This document shows, in pieces, positions 41,701 through 56,700 of a DNA stretch of 64,000 bases. Position numbers and translations under genes: made by a program. The DNA comes from Lutjanus erythropterus. Lineage: Eukaryota > Chordata > Actinopteri > Lutjaniformes > Lutjanidae. A model generated the notes under the pieces. That model worked only from the letters and a program-made list of their open reading frames with translations. It was not told the DNA's origin and ran no database searches. Each line of letters opens with the position of its first letter. Positions within the stretch are counted from its first letter, which is position 1. The stretch covers positions 34,429,874-34,493,873 of the forward strand of contig CM034606.1 of the NCBI GenBank assembly GCA_020091685.1. The letters run 5' to 3'.

Positions 41701-44700
41701 CAGCCGTGCGGAGGACGGATCAGAGCCGTAACACAGACGTACTGCGCTTGGTGGAATCAACTGGTTAGTTTGTCTATGCAGAGAGTGATATTTAGCTTAT
41801 ATAACTGCAGTTGTCTTACAACTTTGCGCACACTTAGACTGATATAGATTTTTTAGGTGTCTAAAATACATTTTGCTGCTGACCCTGTCCACAGCAGTAC
41901 ATTGCTCAGCGGTGCTCCTGCTGCTTCTCCAAACTATGGATAAGTACCTCATACAACACCTTTTCAAAAAATCTGAACTATCCCTTTAAACTGTCTGCTG
42001 CTTTCATCAAAGCAGAATCAAAGAAATCAATCTTAAAACTTTTATCATCCGTCATGAATGGACAATTCAAGAAATGTTAAATATAGAGTATAATATTTCA
42101 CTATCTTAACTAATGGTCATATAAATCAGACAACAATCTATCACCATTTCAACACTGTAAAAACAGTTAGATCAAATTTTTATCAGGTGTTGCATTTGTA
42201 TTCCAGCTCCTCTTTCATCTTAGTATAAAAACACTTGGAGGGAAACTCAGCTAGTGACAGCTGTACTGCCTCAAATGTGGCCTCAGCTACTTAAACCACA
42301 GAATTTATAGTTCATTTTACAGTTATGTTCCCACACTTCACACATTCACTAATAATAAACCACAGAGCCATGGAGTCTGACAGGCCTGTGGTCAACACTG
42401 TAATGAGATAATGACACATCTGACAGGGCAAATTAGAGGCAATATACGAGAGGTACATCTAAAAATGGATTCTGATACTCATCATGAGACACCATGACGC
42501 ACTAATACAGTGTGTCCAGGTCGGCTGAGGTCATGGACAGGTTCAAGGTTACTGAAGGACTACAGGAAATGATGTGATAAATGGAGTGTTCCTGTCCTTC
42601 ATTATGATTGGCTTAGCTACATTGGAAGCTGTTGCAAAATATAATATTTTGTGACCACACTGCATCAGTATTACTGCAGCAGACAAACTGTTTGTTGTAA
42701 ATTTGGGTGGTCTAACTGTGAATGAGTGGCTGAAAGAGATCAAATGAATGACAGAGAGATTGAAGTGCCTCAAAGTCAAGAAATAATGCTGGGACTGTTA
42801 AAAAGACTATGTGGGTGAGAGGTGTCAGAAGTACAAAAAACACAAAGATTCTGGCAAGAGGAACAAAGAGAGCCTGTGTGGATTTATGTTTCAGCAGCCA
42901 GGGAAGTCACTGTGTCCTGTCACTTCACTGGAGAAACAGCCGACTGCCTCTGGTTTCTACAACCCAGTTCACCTTTTATCTCCATCCAAAGCAGATAAAT
43001 AACACTCATCTATGATCTATGGAAAGTTAATGTTGTAACTTTAACTAGCTTGCGCTTAATATGTGAACCGTCCCTGCAATCTTACTGGCATCCAAGTTAC
43101 AGGGAGGCAAGATGCTGGAGAAACATCTTTGCTTCTGTCACTGTCCAATTAAAACACCTGACCAGAGTCAAACCTCCCTGTACCAGCAAAGAAGAATGTG
43201 AACAGAACTGAAAACTACTTCAGCAATTTCACAATTAATGGCAACATCCAGAAAAATGTTAATAATCACCCCAATCTTTAAACATGGCTTCCACTGCATC
43301 TGCATGTTTTGTTGCTTTGTGTTTATTTTATGAAACTTTGTCAGATATGTAGTAACCATTTTATGAAAGCAATAAACCACATGAGACTGTGATTTACAGT
43401 GATTTTAGAACAGCTGAGGAGTGTTAGGCACTCTGATTTATGATTTATGGATTTTTCCAAAATCCATGTAAACAATGGCCTCTTGGGGTGTATTGCTTTA
43501 CTATAGGTCATCTGTGCAGTCAGTTTATTACAACGCATATAATAATGTTGATTGTTGGACGGTGACCTTTAATGGTAGTTATGACAGGAGAAAAGGAGGA
43601 AGTCAGAAAGCGTAGTATAAAGAGCAACAAATTCCATAGATAGATAAGCAGGAGGTTGGTGTGGATAGATGGGTTAAACAAACCCACGCTTTCACGCAGG
43701 ACACTGCTGTAGTGTCCAGTGTATAACAAGTAATAAGGGTTCAGTCAGTATCTAATCACCCACATGCTGATTGAGGGTCGGGTTTATTTTGTTGGTCTGC
43801 ATAAACACTGCTGGAGTTTCACAGGAAAATGTTGTTGCTGAATCTCCAAAACAATTGAGGTGCATGGTGACCGGTTTTCAAATGGAAAAAACTACTGGAA
43901 CAAACCACAAAGTTTTCTAAAGCTAGAACATGCTGTTTGCACATCATCACACCACACATACTCAGTTCAGACAGTGTGCATGAGCATGTGAACGTGGCTC
44001 CAAGCTAAGGATCTACAGTGAAGATTCAGGCTAAAAACATGGTGGAAATAACATTTTTTCAGTCAACTTGGCATGTTGGGGCTTTAGGAGACTTGGATTA
44101 CATCAGCTAAGCCCTATGGAGGTATTATATGTTTTTGTCCTGTTGGTTTTTTATGTATGAAAACTGGTCACTATTCACTTCCATTGTTTGAGAGATTCTG
44201 CAACAATGTTTTTCTGTGAAACTCTGTGAAATCCAACCTTCAACCAGCATTAGGATGACTAGAAAATGGCTGAATTTTTATTTCTGGCTGAACTATCCCT
44301 TTAAGACATATGGAAAATGGATGGATGGGGAGTCAAGAACTGTGGATGCCCAAACAATGAACCAACCTTTTTACTTTACTTTTTTTACTTAATAATTTTG
44401 TGAAAATCTGTAACTTTTCCATTTTTCTTAAGTTGTTTTGTTGTGCAGAACCATCGGGGGAAGTCATCCTTATAAACTGTTTGGAAAAGGGCAAGCACTT
44501 TCAAAACACACTTGACAGGTGATTGGAAGAACCACCTGTCTTTCACTTCTAACACGGGCAAACTCCAACCTGAAGCCGGTCAGGAGAAGAGTGAAAACAA
44601 CAGCCTTCAGTGACGTTCTTTGCTCTTCTTTCAAAGAAGAAATACTCTCCAGTTCTGATATAACCGATGCTATCGTCGTGTCTTTGCTAACCTCTTCAGG

Positions 44701-47700
44701 AGCCGCCATTCCTAGGACGCTGACTGGCTGTATCACTTTTGGTGCAGACACAAATGGATAGCTTGAAGCCTGGCAAGATGGTTTCTCATGTGATCTCACG
44801 ATTCCAGCTGCCTCGCAAGGTAAGTAATTCAAATAGTATGAGAGAAAACTAGACTTGTGCTCCTCCTCTTAGCTGTTTTCAGGCTGATGACAGGAGACTT
44901 TGAGCAGTCACAGGTTGGTAAGTTGACTCTCATTCCCAAAATGCGACTATTTGACAACCTTGGAATGGGACAATTATCTCCATTTTTTCAGAATTGCTTA
45001 CTGCACCTTTAGGTACTTTTACTTCAAGTACTGGACCTTTTCAAGTTGCATCCAGCCTGCAAAATGCCTTATACTCAAAAACCATAAAACCTGAAAAAAT
45101 AAAGGGTTTGATTTATTGATTTATCACAATCTCTACGTAAGGGTTTTCCTATTCCTCTAAGTCACAAATAATATGAGCTATCCTAAGTATAGAAATAAAA
45201 ACAGGCAGCACACACAGCCACAGTGTGCTGACAGCTGGGTATCCTCTTAGGTAAAGGTCAGACATGGCTGATTGATGATCAGCTGGTTAAGTGATACTGA
45301 CACATAGATCTGGCAGGAACCCTGGTGACGATAGACGAGAGAGAGAACGAGAGAGGGAGATATACGGTACGTCACAGTGGAATGCTGCCCTGCTCGCTCA
45401 TCTTTCTGCAATTTATCTACCAAGGTGAGGCGAGTTGACGAAGCATCGGCATCAAGTCATTCCACACATACCGGTCCAGAAATCTCACATTCCTCCGCTC
45501 TAACTCACACATTCACTTTGTGTTTTGTAAACTCACACATTCCTTCAAGTTCCTTCCACTGTTTCTTTCCGATCCGTTTCCTCAGAGATTCCACACATTG
45601 CGAGCACACTATGAATAGATATTGAAGGTTTCCTGAGAGGAAGGAACCTGAGCTTTGAACCCTCTGCCTAAATATCAGCTGTCATCTACTAAACTCAAGA
45701 TTGCACGCAACACGGTGGGAGTAAAGAGCAAGTTCGAGGTCACAGAGGAAAAGAAGTTGGAATATTTTTGTGGACGGCGCCGTTTTCACAACCACTGATT
45801 CATGAGTCACATAAAGCGACCCACATCTTTACCTTATCTTTAGCTGCTACCTAAATTCCACCAGCATGCCCACATCTCCATCAGGGAAACAAATACTCTG
45901 GATCGTGTTTACACGAATATTCCTGGTAGCCATAAAGCCTTCCCTCATCCTCAATTTGGTCAATCAGACCATATTTCCCTGCTTCTCCTGCCTGCTTACT
46001 CCCAGCTGATAAAAAGGGTCAAATCATCAATAAAACAGTCAAAGTGTGGACAGAGTGCAGAAACTGGCAGATGTTCAGAGATGCTCCCACCCAGGAGAAC
46101 CGCATACATCTTGAGGAACATATATCATCAGTTACTGTGTTACTGATGTGGTGATCACAAAGATAGTAAAATGGATCAATGGAGAGGTGAAGTCAGAGCC
46201 AACACCAAAAACACCAAATATATGTGGCAAGTGATCCAGAACATCATCATCAGTCTATAAAATTTTGTATCTTGTATCCAACATGCTTCTGTTGGTAGCA
46301 CAGCATCATGGGCAAATTTAAGAGGATAACCATAATAACCATAACCCACAATGTCATCCTTAATTTTACTGCATTGTTGTGCATTTTTTGCACTGTTCAC
46401 AAACTGCTAGCAACTGGTCTGCAACTGGGCTACTTTTTATTCAACTGGGCTCAAAAACTTCTCCAGACTGGGGTGTTAATTTGAGCTAACTGTAGCTGTA
46501 AGCGCTCAATGCTGAAACCATTTGGTGCTACGATAAAACCTGCATCCCTGACTCAACCTTACTCGACACGCCATCACCTAAGTTGCAAAAGTGTGCTGGT
46601 CACACACACACCTGACTGCACCATGAGTTCAGACTTGTGTCTACAACCTAATTAGGAAAAATACAGTTCTTAGTGTTTAATGTAAATTCTTGGTGTCATT
46701 GTTTTCAAACGTCTGGAAACAATTAAGTTTTAATAAAAAATTGCAAAGTGTTGCTGGTTAAATATTTTAGCAAGCTCTAACTTAACATTAATGTTATGTA
46801 GTGTATATTACCTGTCTTCTCACCTTATATACACCATACAGGTCTGAGCAAGCAGCTTATTACTATTAAACTGTCCAGGCTGTGTCCTATAGTGGCCATT
46901 ATGACCAGTGCAGAGGATAAATTTAGGTGATATAGTATAAAAAGAGACAAAATCCACATATGGATGATGTCGGAGTGGATGGATGGATCAAACACCAGAC
47001 TTTCATCTAGGAGATCGCTGTTTGTGTCGTGTGAAACCAAAAGTCAGTCTTGTCTTACTTTAAGTTAACTTCAGTCAAATACGTAACGTAACTTAACATA
47101 TGTAAAAAACCAACACTTCATGATCTAGTGCAAAATGCAGCACATATGGACACAGTGGCTCAGTGAAACATAACTGTCTTTTGTTGTTACTGCTAATTTT
47201 TATTTTGCTGGAATTTCCCTAGGGGCACAGAACATGTGCATTTGGGAAGAAATCGGAACAACGCACCAATTTTTCACCATTAGTGCTTTCCAGCAGTCTC
47301 ATCAGATACGAGCAGAGATAGTGGGGTCACCATGGATTATCATCACGAGCAGCAGGTGTCAAAGACAGCAAAGAGAACAGAGACAAAAGTGAGGATGCCA
47401 GTCCAGTATCCTAGCAAGACTAAAAAGGGACCCACACAGTCCACCACCAGCCGTCTTCATCACCAATGACAGGTCACTTTCCAACAAAATCTATGACCTG
47501 AAAGTAGGTTAATCGTCATGGACACCCATTTCTGATAGCCATGTTCAAATACAACTTCAAATTCAAAGTTCCAGATGTAGCTATCATGCCAGAAGGCTGC
47601 TGCACTGACAGAAACTAACCCTAACCCTAACGTACATAACTAATGTCCTTATTTTAGCCCAAACTCTGGTCTTTACTTAAACTAAACAAAGTAGCGCCTC

Positions 47701-50700
47701 AATCTAACCAAATTGTGTTTCACGACATTAGCCACATGACGACATAAGTCTGGTACAAAGGTGCAGTACACCTGTTGCTCTGCAGCAGCCAAATATTTCA
47801 TTTTGGGACTCATAGGCAAACAACCTAGTCTGTCATTTAGGCATGCAGTCGTGTTTGTGATGAAGTAATCCTACAGCTGAAATCATTTGAACTGAAACAT
47901 TTGATGGATTTGTGTACAGTTACAGCTGCAGTCTTACCTGGCCCACAGACTGTGTGGGGGGAACAGGGCCTGGGCCAGCAGACTCTGGTACAAGTACAGA
48001 AAAACCATGTGACCAGAAGTGAAGAAGCCCACCATCACACACAGCGCGTTGAAACCCAGGTGACTGATGGGAAGGTGGTACGCCCACCACGTGCACACGC
48101 CGATGAAAAGCAGGAAGTAGATGGCTGAGAAGGCAGAGGGCAGCGTGATGCCTGGGAGGGAAAAGAACGAGAAGTTAGAGAATCAGCAAACAATGTATGA
48201 AATTAAAGTGAAAACTGCCATGGTAATGAAAATCAAACACACATTCCTTCAGTATGACAGCACAGACAACAAAGTGGCTTCCCTGACAGACTGGCCACAC
48301 AAGATCACTTTCTGGGTGTTTATTTATGCAAAGTTTATGAATAGTGGTCAGTGAACACTGTCTCTGAATATTAAGTTTTTAAATGATGAATGTAAAGAGC
48401 CTGACACACTAAATCAGAGAAGATATTTGAAATTGCGCAGTCAGTGTGACCCGGCACGCTTTTTCAGCTTCTTCTTCGTGTGTAGTGGGATGATGTGGAA
48501 ACCTGAGAGGGTAATGTAACAACTCAGATCCTACCAGCCAGAGCCAGCAGGCCGATGGCCAAGATTCTCCCCAAGTCCCGCAGAACTTTCCGGGCTGTGG
48601 CCTTCAGACGCTCTGCCAGCTGCTTGGCTCTGGTTGCTGTGGAAACCTCCTCTTCTGGGTCACCAGGTAATGACCTCTCCTCTTCATCTTCATCACCTGA
48701 CGCCTCCTCCTCCTCCCCATCGTCTTCCTCATCATCTGTGGCGTTGTCTGTTGGATCATCTTCTAGCTAAGGTGGGGAAGGGACAAGAAGAATGTTACAA
48801 TTATGTTGGTAAAACTACAGTAAAAACTCCTAAACTAATTTATTATTAATTAATTTTATTATTTTAATGATTTTATTTAAATGAAGCATGTAAGTCATAT
48901 TCAAATCCCATATATGATTATATATGATGCTATACCCCATCCACCCCAGCATATTCCTATCAGCAAATAAATAAATAATTTCATGAACAGGGTACATGAA
49001 GTAATGGTTTAATAACACAGAGATTGACAAAAAAAAAAAAACAACCTGTTACTTATTACCTGTAATACAATATAATATTATGTAAGTAATAGACACAATA
49101 GCAGATGACACCACTTTGCATCAATACAAATGACTTTCACAATTGTAACTAACTATATTGTAATATATTATGATAACTATACTAAATCACATCCCATCAG
49201 AATTAAAAGTGCATTTCAAGAATGTATTGACACTATGCTTTTTTAAACGGGTGTGAATTATTAAAACTATAAGTGCGATTATTGAGCCATCATAATGATA
49301 ATGAGCTCTTGAATTACAAATAAGAAGAGATTTGTTGAGAATATCTATAGTGAATTTAATCATCTCAGTATATATTTGACATGAAACATGTGCTTTCAAG
49401 TTTTTGTCTTTAATTTACTACCAATAAAAGCATGTTGGATTTAGAGCACATTGATTGATTTGCAGCCTTTAATAATGCAAACTGATGTCTCTTTGCAGTA
49501 TTTGTGCATTCATCAGCATACATCTGCCACGGACCCTTGATTCAAGGTAAAGAGAAGGACATTTGTACAAACAGAAGAGGCCTAAGACAGCTTCCTTGTG
49601 GGACACCGCAGCAAACATTTGCAGAATTGGAAAAGCAGCAATTGTAATAAATTCTTTGACTACGGTGCAATAAATAACTGTTGATCCAAGAGAAGGCTGA
49701 TGTTGAGAAACATTCCATTATCAATAAAGACAAAAGCTGATCTAAAATATAGGCACACAGTCCCTATTAATTTACTTTGATCAATTTCTTCAAGCCAGTG
49801 GTCGCTGGTTTCAACCAAAGTTCTCCACTATCAAGTGGATTCATTGCTAATCATTTTATAATCACACTGTAGCCTTCAGAATTGGAACTGAATCAAATCT
49901 TGAGGTGCCAAGAGATTCACCCCCCTAAATTCTACACACTGTAAAATACAACATGACAAAACTATCTTGTTTTGTTTTGTTTTTTTAAGTTTTAAGTTGT
50001 ACATCAGTGTGTGGTCTGTTCTGTACACATATGAAGAATGCAGTGCTGATATGAGTCACTTGTAGATAACTCCACTCCCAGCTCTGTGTCTGTTTCCCTC
50101 CTTCAGCACCACCACAGACAGCAAACAGAGGCCAGATGTTATGCACTGATGGACGTTTGTTATAGACGCTGATGTCAAAGCATTTCTTCATTTCAGGATA
50201 CCTGCATCCTGTTCCTGTGTGTGTACAACATTTAATTTCATTCACTATAAACTAATAAAATACTCAGGGACAACTGGGTGGTGATATAAATCTGAATTTT
50301 TGGTTCCACCTCTGCAGGATGTTTCTTTATTGCATGTGTCTGAGTCTATAAGTGTAAGAGCATAGATAGTTTCTTGGGGCCTCTGCTCCTGTATGCACTG
50401 CTTATAATGCAGTATACTGTGCAGAGGTGGGAAGTAACTAAGAACTAAGAACAAATACTTTGTTCCTGCACTTAAGTTGATTTTCTACTCCTTACATTTT
50501 CTAAACAGGGTCATTACTTTATCTTTAATACATTTTTTTAATGCATTTGAATTATTGAATATTTTTATTTTGCATTATTGTGCATTGCCTTCGTACATTC
50601 AACCTAAATAGATAATGGCAAATAAAAAAGATAATTCCTTAGTGTATCCATCCGTGCATGTCATGCATGACCGACATAACAAGATGAAAATGACATAGCA

Positions 50701-53700
50701 GACATAACAAGACAAAAACAGTAAAAGACAGAAGACAAAGATGGCATAACATGACATATTAAGATGTAACAAGATGAAAATGAGACGAAAATGATGCAAC
50801 AAGACGAACAAGACAGAAAATATGTAAAAGACATAACAACAAAAATGACCTAAAAAGAATTCAAATGAGATACTTTATACAGATCGTACCATTTTACTGC
50901 CTGTTGTCACCAGGTTACACGTCCAATATTGACACTATCAGCTTCCATCACATCATTACAACATAAATATAGATAAGAATAATGATAGAAACCCCTCCTC
51001 ATAATTGCGCCAACAACTGTAAATACACATACACACATGAACACACAGAGTAAAAATATCCCTGTTAAGACTCAGTATAAATAATAACAAGCAAAACGCT
51101 CTGGTGATGATCTGCAGTAACAGGTGGCACTGATCTAATGTTTCTTATTACTGAGACAAGAATATCACACAATCTCACCCTTGTCCTACAAAACGTGACA
51201 CTACTGCAGTGTGTAAACACAGTCAGACAGAGGTCAGTGATGGGCTGGGGAAGCCTCTGAATTCCTGGAATAATCCCTCCATATTTTATGTATTTATTTT
51301 TATCAGACACCACAGGTGTGCGGTATAACCATACTTTACAACGTATTGGTGGCATCTCCACGCAAGGAAGTGCCCAATATACCATGTTAGACTTCACCAG
51401 AACCGCTGACTGTAGGGGTTATAACTGCTGTGGGCCAGTCAAACTTTGCCAGTGGTGGATCCAGGTGGTTCTCTGAGGGGCAGTTTTGTCATGTTTTGTC
51501 CACTGGAAAAGTTCTATAGAGGGCACATTGGCATGTTGTCTTGGACATTGGGCCATTCTAGTGGGCACTTTATCACAATTTGTCCATGTGAAGGGCACTC
51601 TAGAGGGCACTTCAGCACATTTTGTCCACTCAAAGGCCACCTTAGAGGGCACTTGATCATGTTTTGACCACTCAAAAGGCACTTTAATCACATTTGGTCC
51701 GCTCAAAGGGCAACCTGGATGGCATGTTGTCTTGAACACTGCACACCCTACAGAGTATTTATCATATTATATTTATCATAGGGTCATCCAATTTAGCATA
51801 AAATCAAAGACGCTTGTGGTGACTGGCTGCAAACAAAAACATACAAATAGTAGCCTACATAATAGTAGTACAAATAGTTTTTTCTTGATATGATGAAAAA
51901 AAAGGATCTAATGCATGTGTCATTTGACAGTTTTGATACTGCTTGGTTTTGGGTTATTTCAGTTGACACCTTAAAGGACTAGTGCGTAGGATTTAGTGGC
52001 CTCTAGCAGTGATCTTGCAGGCTACAAACAGCTCATCTCACTTACCAGATCTGACACACTGGACCTTTAAGACCATTTTGTCCTCAAGGTGGCACTTGAG
52101 GAAAGTTCATAAAGTGGCCAATATAGAACACAATGACTCACCGATGTAATGTTGGCAGCAGCCACCATTTCTCTGTTCCTGACCAATCTGCTGCAGAGGA
52201 TAATTGTTACCAAGGCAACAACACACACACCCAGGTCAGGGCACAGAAGGCGTAACACACTCCAAGGATCATCCAGGGGAAGCCTACAAGACACACACAC
52301 ACACATATGTTGAAAAAGGTGCAGGGAGGTCAAACATTTCTCAGACAACAACTGCACCTGAAAATCCTCTAAGATTTACAAAATTATGTACATATATTTA
52401 ACTCAAATTTTGGTATTACATTGCGCAAAATAATGCTGTAATCCCTTTTTTCCAGGTGCTTTAGTTAAACCTTTACACTTATGTGCTAAAAGTAGTGACT
52501 GATAACTCTGACTGACTGATAATTGGTGCTACAATTCATCAAACACTTGTAGTTCCGTACCTGGACAGTCCTATATGTCTGGTTATGGTGTCCCATTGTG
52601 AACAGTTGTCTCCTATGGCGATGTTGAGAGGAGGATAGGTGTACAGGACTGTCTGGAAGCAGATATGAGCCAGGACAAATAACAGACTGGTACCAAAGAC
52701 AGCTCTGATAAACCGTCCTGTGTGACCTGGAAGACAAAGAGGACAGGAAACAGGTTAATGTGCAGTCATATACAGCATCAACCAAATATCCTGCCTCCAT
52801 TACATATTTGCCACAAGTGTTAACCGCCTTTGAGCAACCATTACAAAAAATGTGTTTATGTATTGAAATTGTTTTATCCCCTAGTATTGGCACTGACCCC
52901 AAAAATCCAGTAACTGTCAGGCCATACTAACAAGTATCATGTGTGTCTGATATCTTATTCCTCTGTGCCATAGAGCTTCATTGCTGTGTAAGGGCGCATT
53001 TCTGAGGCAACATAAGATTAAGACTCCAGTAAACCATGTGAAACAAACTTCCCATGTGAAACAGGATCTATTGCTTTAGCAAATGCCCCATAATGACACA
53101 TGTTTATGTTTAGGTGACAAAACCTTCTTGCAGGCAGTCAACCGTCAGGTGACAAAACCTGCAGAGGAGGAGGATGAAGAGGTCAGGGTGGATGGATGGC
53201 TCAACAAAATGCAACTTCCTGTTTCCTAATGCCAGTCAACACTGGTTTCTATTGAGAAAGACCACAATAATTATCTCACCTCAACCACGTGGTTATTATT
53301 GTAAACAAGCCAGAGGACAAGAAAGTAGGAATTTTAATGCAAACTAAGACATTTCCTTAACTTTAAAGAAGCAACATGTAGCAATTATACATGCAAAAAT
53401 GAGTACAGCAGTCCACTTAGCGAGTTTGAGGCATAGACTGTATATTGAATAAGTTTTCATCCTGTTTAATATACGATCTCTGGTTGAAGCGAGTTGTTTC
53501 TCCCCATCCACTCCTCCTCTCACAGAGACAGTCAGGCTGCAGGAGCTCTGCAGGAGCTCTGCAGGATTCATGCAACCTCGTAACAATAACAAGTGATGGT
53601 GAGTTTCCACTGTAAGCTGATCAGCTATTTCTAACTGTCAGTTGTCTGTCAATATTAAGTTAAGTCTGTTATCTTGAAAACAAAAGCCCACTGCTCTGAA

Positions 53701-56700
53701 ATAACACACTCTGGACTCTGGACTCATTTTAACAGTTATAAACATCTGCTACTTCTAGGATTATTAATGATTTATTAATGATGATCAAAACACTCCAACT
53801 TAAAATGTTTCCTTGATCTCTGACAACACATCTCAGGCTCAGGTCAGAAAACACATCTTTGTGTTGTTCCAGAGGAAATGCACAAATGATGATACGTAAC
53901 TTGGAGAACTTGTTGACTGTGGAGATGGCACAGGATTTTATGACAGTAAGAAACACATATAACACCAGAAAAATCCTTTAAAAGTGATGATCAAGGGAAA
54001 GTTTTGAGGTTCAGACAAAAAGGAAGTGTGGTAGACATGAGTAGCGTTATTCAGAAGTTATTGGGTGGTTACGTGGTCCCGAAAACAGTCATGAAAATTT
54101 AATGTTGAAGCTTTTTGTAAATTACTTGGTGAGATGATTATTATTTGTATGTAATAGCTAATATAACTTATTTTGGTGAAAGAGAGAGGGCAAGCAAAAG
54201 ACAGCTGTGAGACTAAGCAGAAGAGACAGAAGACGTATTAGTTTGCGTATAATCAAGAACCAAGGTGTTGGTCAAATGGAAGCTTTGGCTGATGGTGGAA
54301 ATGCCAACGCAGAGCAGACTTTATGCAGTCTGGCCAGTGTTTGTGCTGACATGTTTCTGTAAAGAGAACTGAACAGACTACCAAACCTCACCATGTGAAA
54401 CAGCCAGGGGAAATGATGTCAATTTCAACACGTAATAAGCGCCGCAGGTGTCAGTCCCGAGCTGTTGAATCATCAGTTATAGTACGTCACAGCTGCATTC
54501 CTCTGGACTTCATCAGTCATCAGTCAGTCAGCAGGGAATGTTTAAAGTCATGTCAAAGCTCCTTCCTTCTCTCTTAATGTCTTCCATCCCACTGGCTGAA
54601 CACAGCGGTGTAGATGCAGTGTTGGGTTTAATGGGGTGAGGTGAGTATGAGCAGTATGATCCCAATAAAGTTGTGATGAAGCCTGTGACAAGCTGTCAGT
54701 AGATCCACAGTGACGAGGCTCTCAGCAGCCTCATTAATAAATTCGTACTCAGCCAGGACTGAAACGCTTGTCGACCACACTGTGGTATGGATATAAACAC
54801 AGTGGGCTTAACAATTAAAGTGACAGATTATTTGAAGTGTTCCCTCAGTGACAGTTCAGGGCAGATGGTAAAGGGATAGTTTGAAGTGGGGTACTTACAG
54901 GTACTTATCCATAGTCATGTCCCCATGACATATATGTCCGTGTGCTCCACATGTTTGGACCTATTTTTCAAGTCTTTCCTGTAATAATTATTTTCATTAC
55001 TGATTAATCCGGCGACTATTTCCTCCATTCATCAATTAGCTTTTTGATCCATAAAATGTCAGAAAATGGTGAAAAATGTTTGATCAGTGTCCAAGTCCAA
55101 GATGACATTATCAAATGTTTGTTTTTGTTTGATATGAGAAAAGAGTAAAGAAACCAGAAAATATTCACATTTAAGAAGCTGAAATCAGAAAATTTTGACT
55201 TTTTTCCCTAAAAAATTACTCAAAATGATTAATCAATTATGAAAATAGATGCGCATGAATTTAGTAGATGATTAATAATAGATTAATTGAACATAAAGTG
55301 TTTTATGTTTGATGATTATTTGTCCAGCTGTTCCTTACTTTGTTGTGCACAATTTATTGATTGACTGATTGATTGATTTAAAGATTAAAAAAAAAAAAAG
55401 TATGAAATTTTCACCCAGTGAAGCATTTTTTCACTAGAGGTCATAACAAAGAATTGGTAGCTGCATGTGAACAGTGCATAGTAGTATATCATTCTTTATT
55501 TTTAAGTTGTAATCCTACTAATAATCCCCATTTTACTAAATGTATCTATAATCTAATTACATTTTTTTCATCTGTACCTATAATGGAATACAGTTGGGTT
55601 GTTTTTGTAACCAGATTATGTAATCCAGTGACACAAACGATTAAATGTCTTGTTTTGTCTGTCCAACAGTGGAAAAACACAAATATTTTCAGTTTACTTT
55701 CACAGAGCAAATGTAGAAGTTGAAACTAAGTCATGGTTGTCATTTCTGCTTGGAGAATGACTTAGACGATTAATTTTGTATCAGTAGAGTTGCTGATAAA
55801 CTTTCTGTCAGTTGACTTGATTAATGAAGTAATAATCTGAGGTGTAAAGAGCAGTGACTGTAGGTGAAGGAGATGAATCATACTCAGAATAAACATACGG
55901 GACTTTTTTACACTGGACTGAGAGCTGAAGCTACCTGAGGACAGAGTGTGTGGGGTCACAGTGGTGCAGCTTCCCCTCCCACTGTTTGTATTTCCAGCCC
56001 AACCCTCTCTGGATGGAAATCACCGTCACACACAGCTACTAGTGTGTGTGTCTGTGTGTTTGTGTGCGTGTGTGTTTGTGTCTGTAGTTTCCAGTAAAAG
56101 AAATTGAGAGGAACTGTCGGAGCCATAATGAACTATGAGCTGTTATGGTTAAAACTTGGGGGAAAAAAAGGAGCTGTATGTATAAAAATGAAAGATTTAA
56201 TAGCATGCAAACACACGATGTTGAATATGAGGTGTGGTTAAATATGGGATTGGTTAAATATGAATGCTGAATGTTTCCTGCAATGGGACACATATGTGTG
56301 TGTGCTTGTCCACAGCTAATCTTGCATACTGCTAGACCCATGAGTCTAAAATTATTTGTGCACATTTATGACTGTATGTTGAAGGATCTCATAATGAGTG
56401 AGTCTGTGTGTGTGTGTGTGATCACTGGAAGTGCAGCTTGTCCGGAGCTAATCTCAAATACTACTGGACCAATCAGCCTAATTTTTTTAGTGCACATGCT
56501 TGGCTGTATGCTGAAGGACCTCTGTGTTTCAGAATTCTTGAAAAGCCTTTTTCATAACATTTATGTCGTTATGTTTTTAAGACCAGAGGCATTATGTTTT
56601 CAGATCATCCCGGTCTTGTGAATGCAGTATGTTTAAGAACACCTTGAGGGAATTTCTTCAAACTTGACACAAATGTTCACCTGGACTCAAAGATGAACTG

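Noticed and set aside
41521..41847. 108-codon frame in the 7-kb intron
   Set aside because: No recognised domain, unusual composition, no splice or promoter support.
51419..51739. 106-codon frame of FEWTK/VPSK-type repeats; could be mistaken for a repeat protein or CRISPR array
   Set aside because: A degenerate 40-bp minisatellite in a vertebrate intron. Units are unequal and there are no distinct spacers.
52067..52902. e2/e3 as part of a separate small membrane protein gene
   Set aside because: Phase, order and sequence fit the first PIEZO1 repeat exactly.
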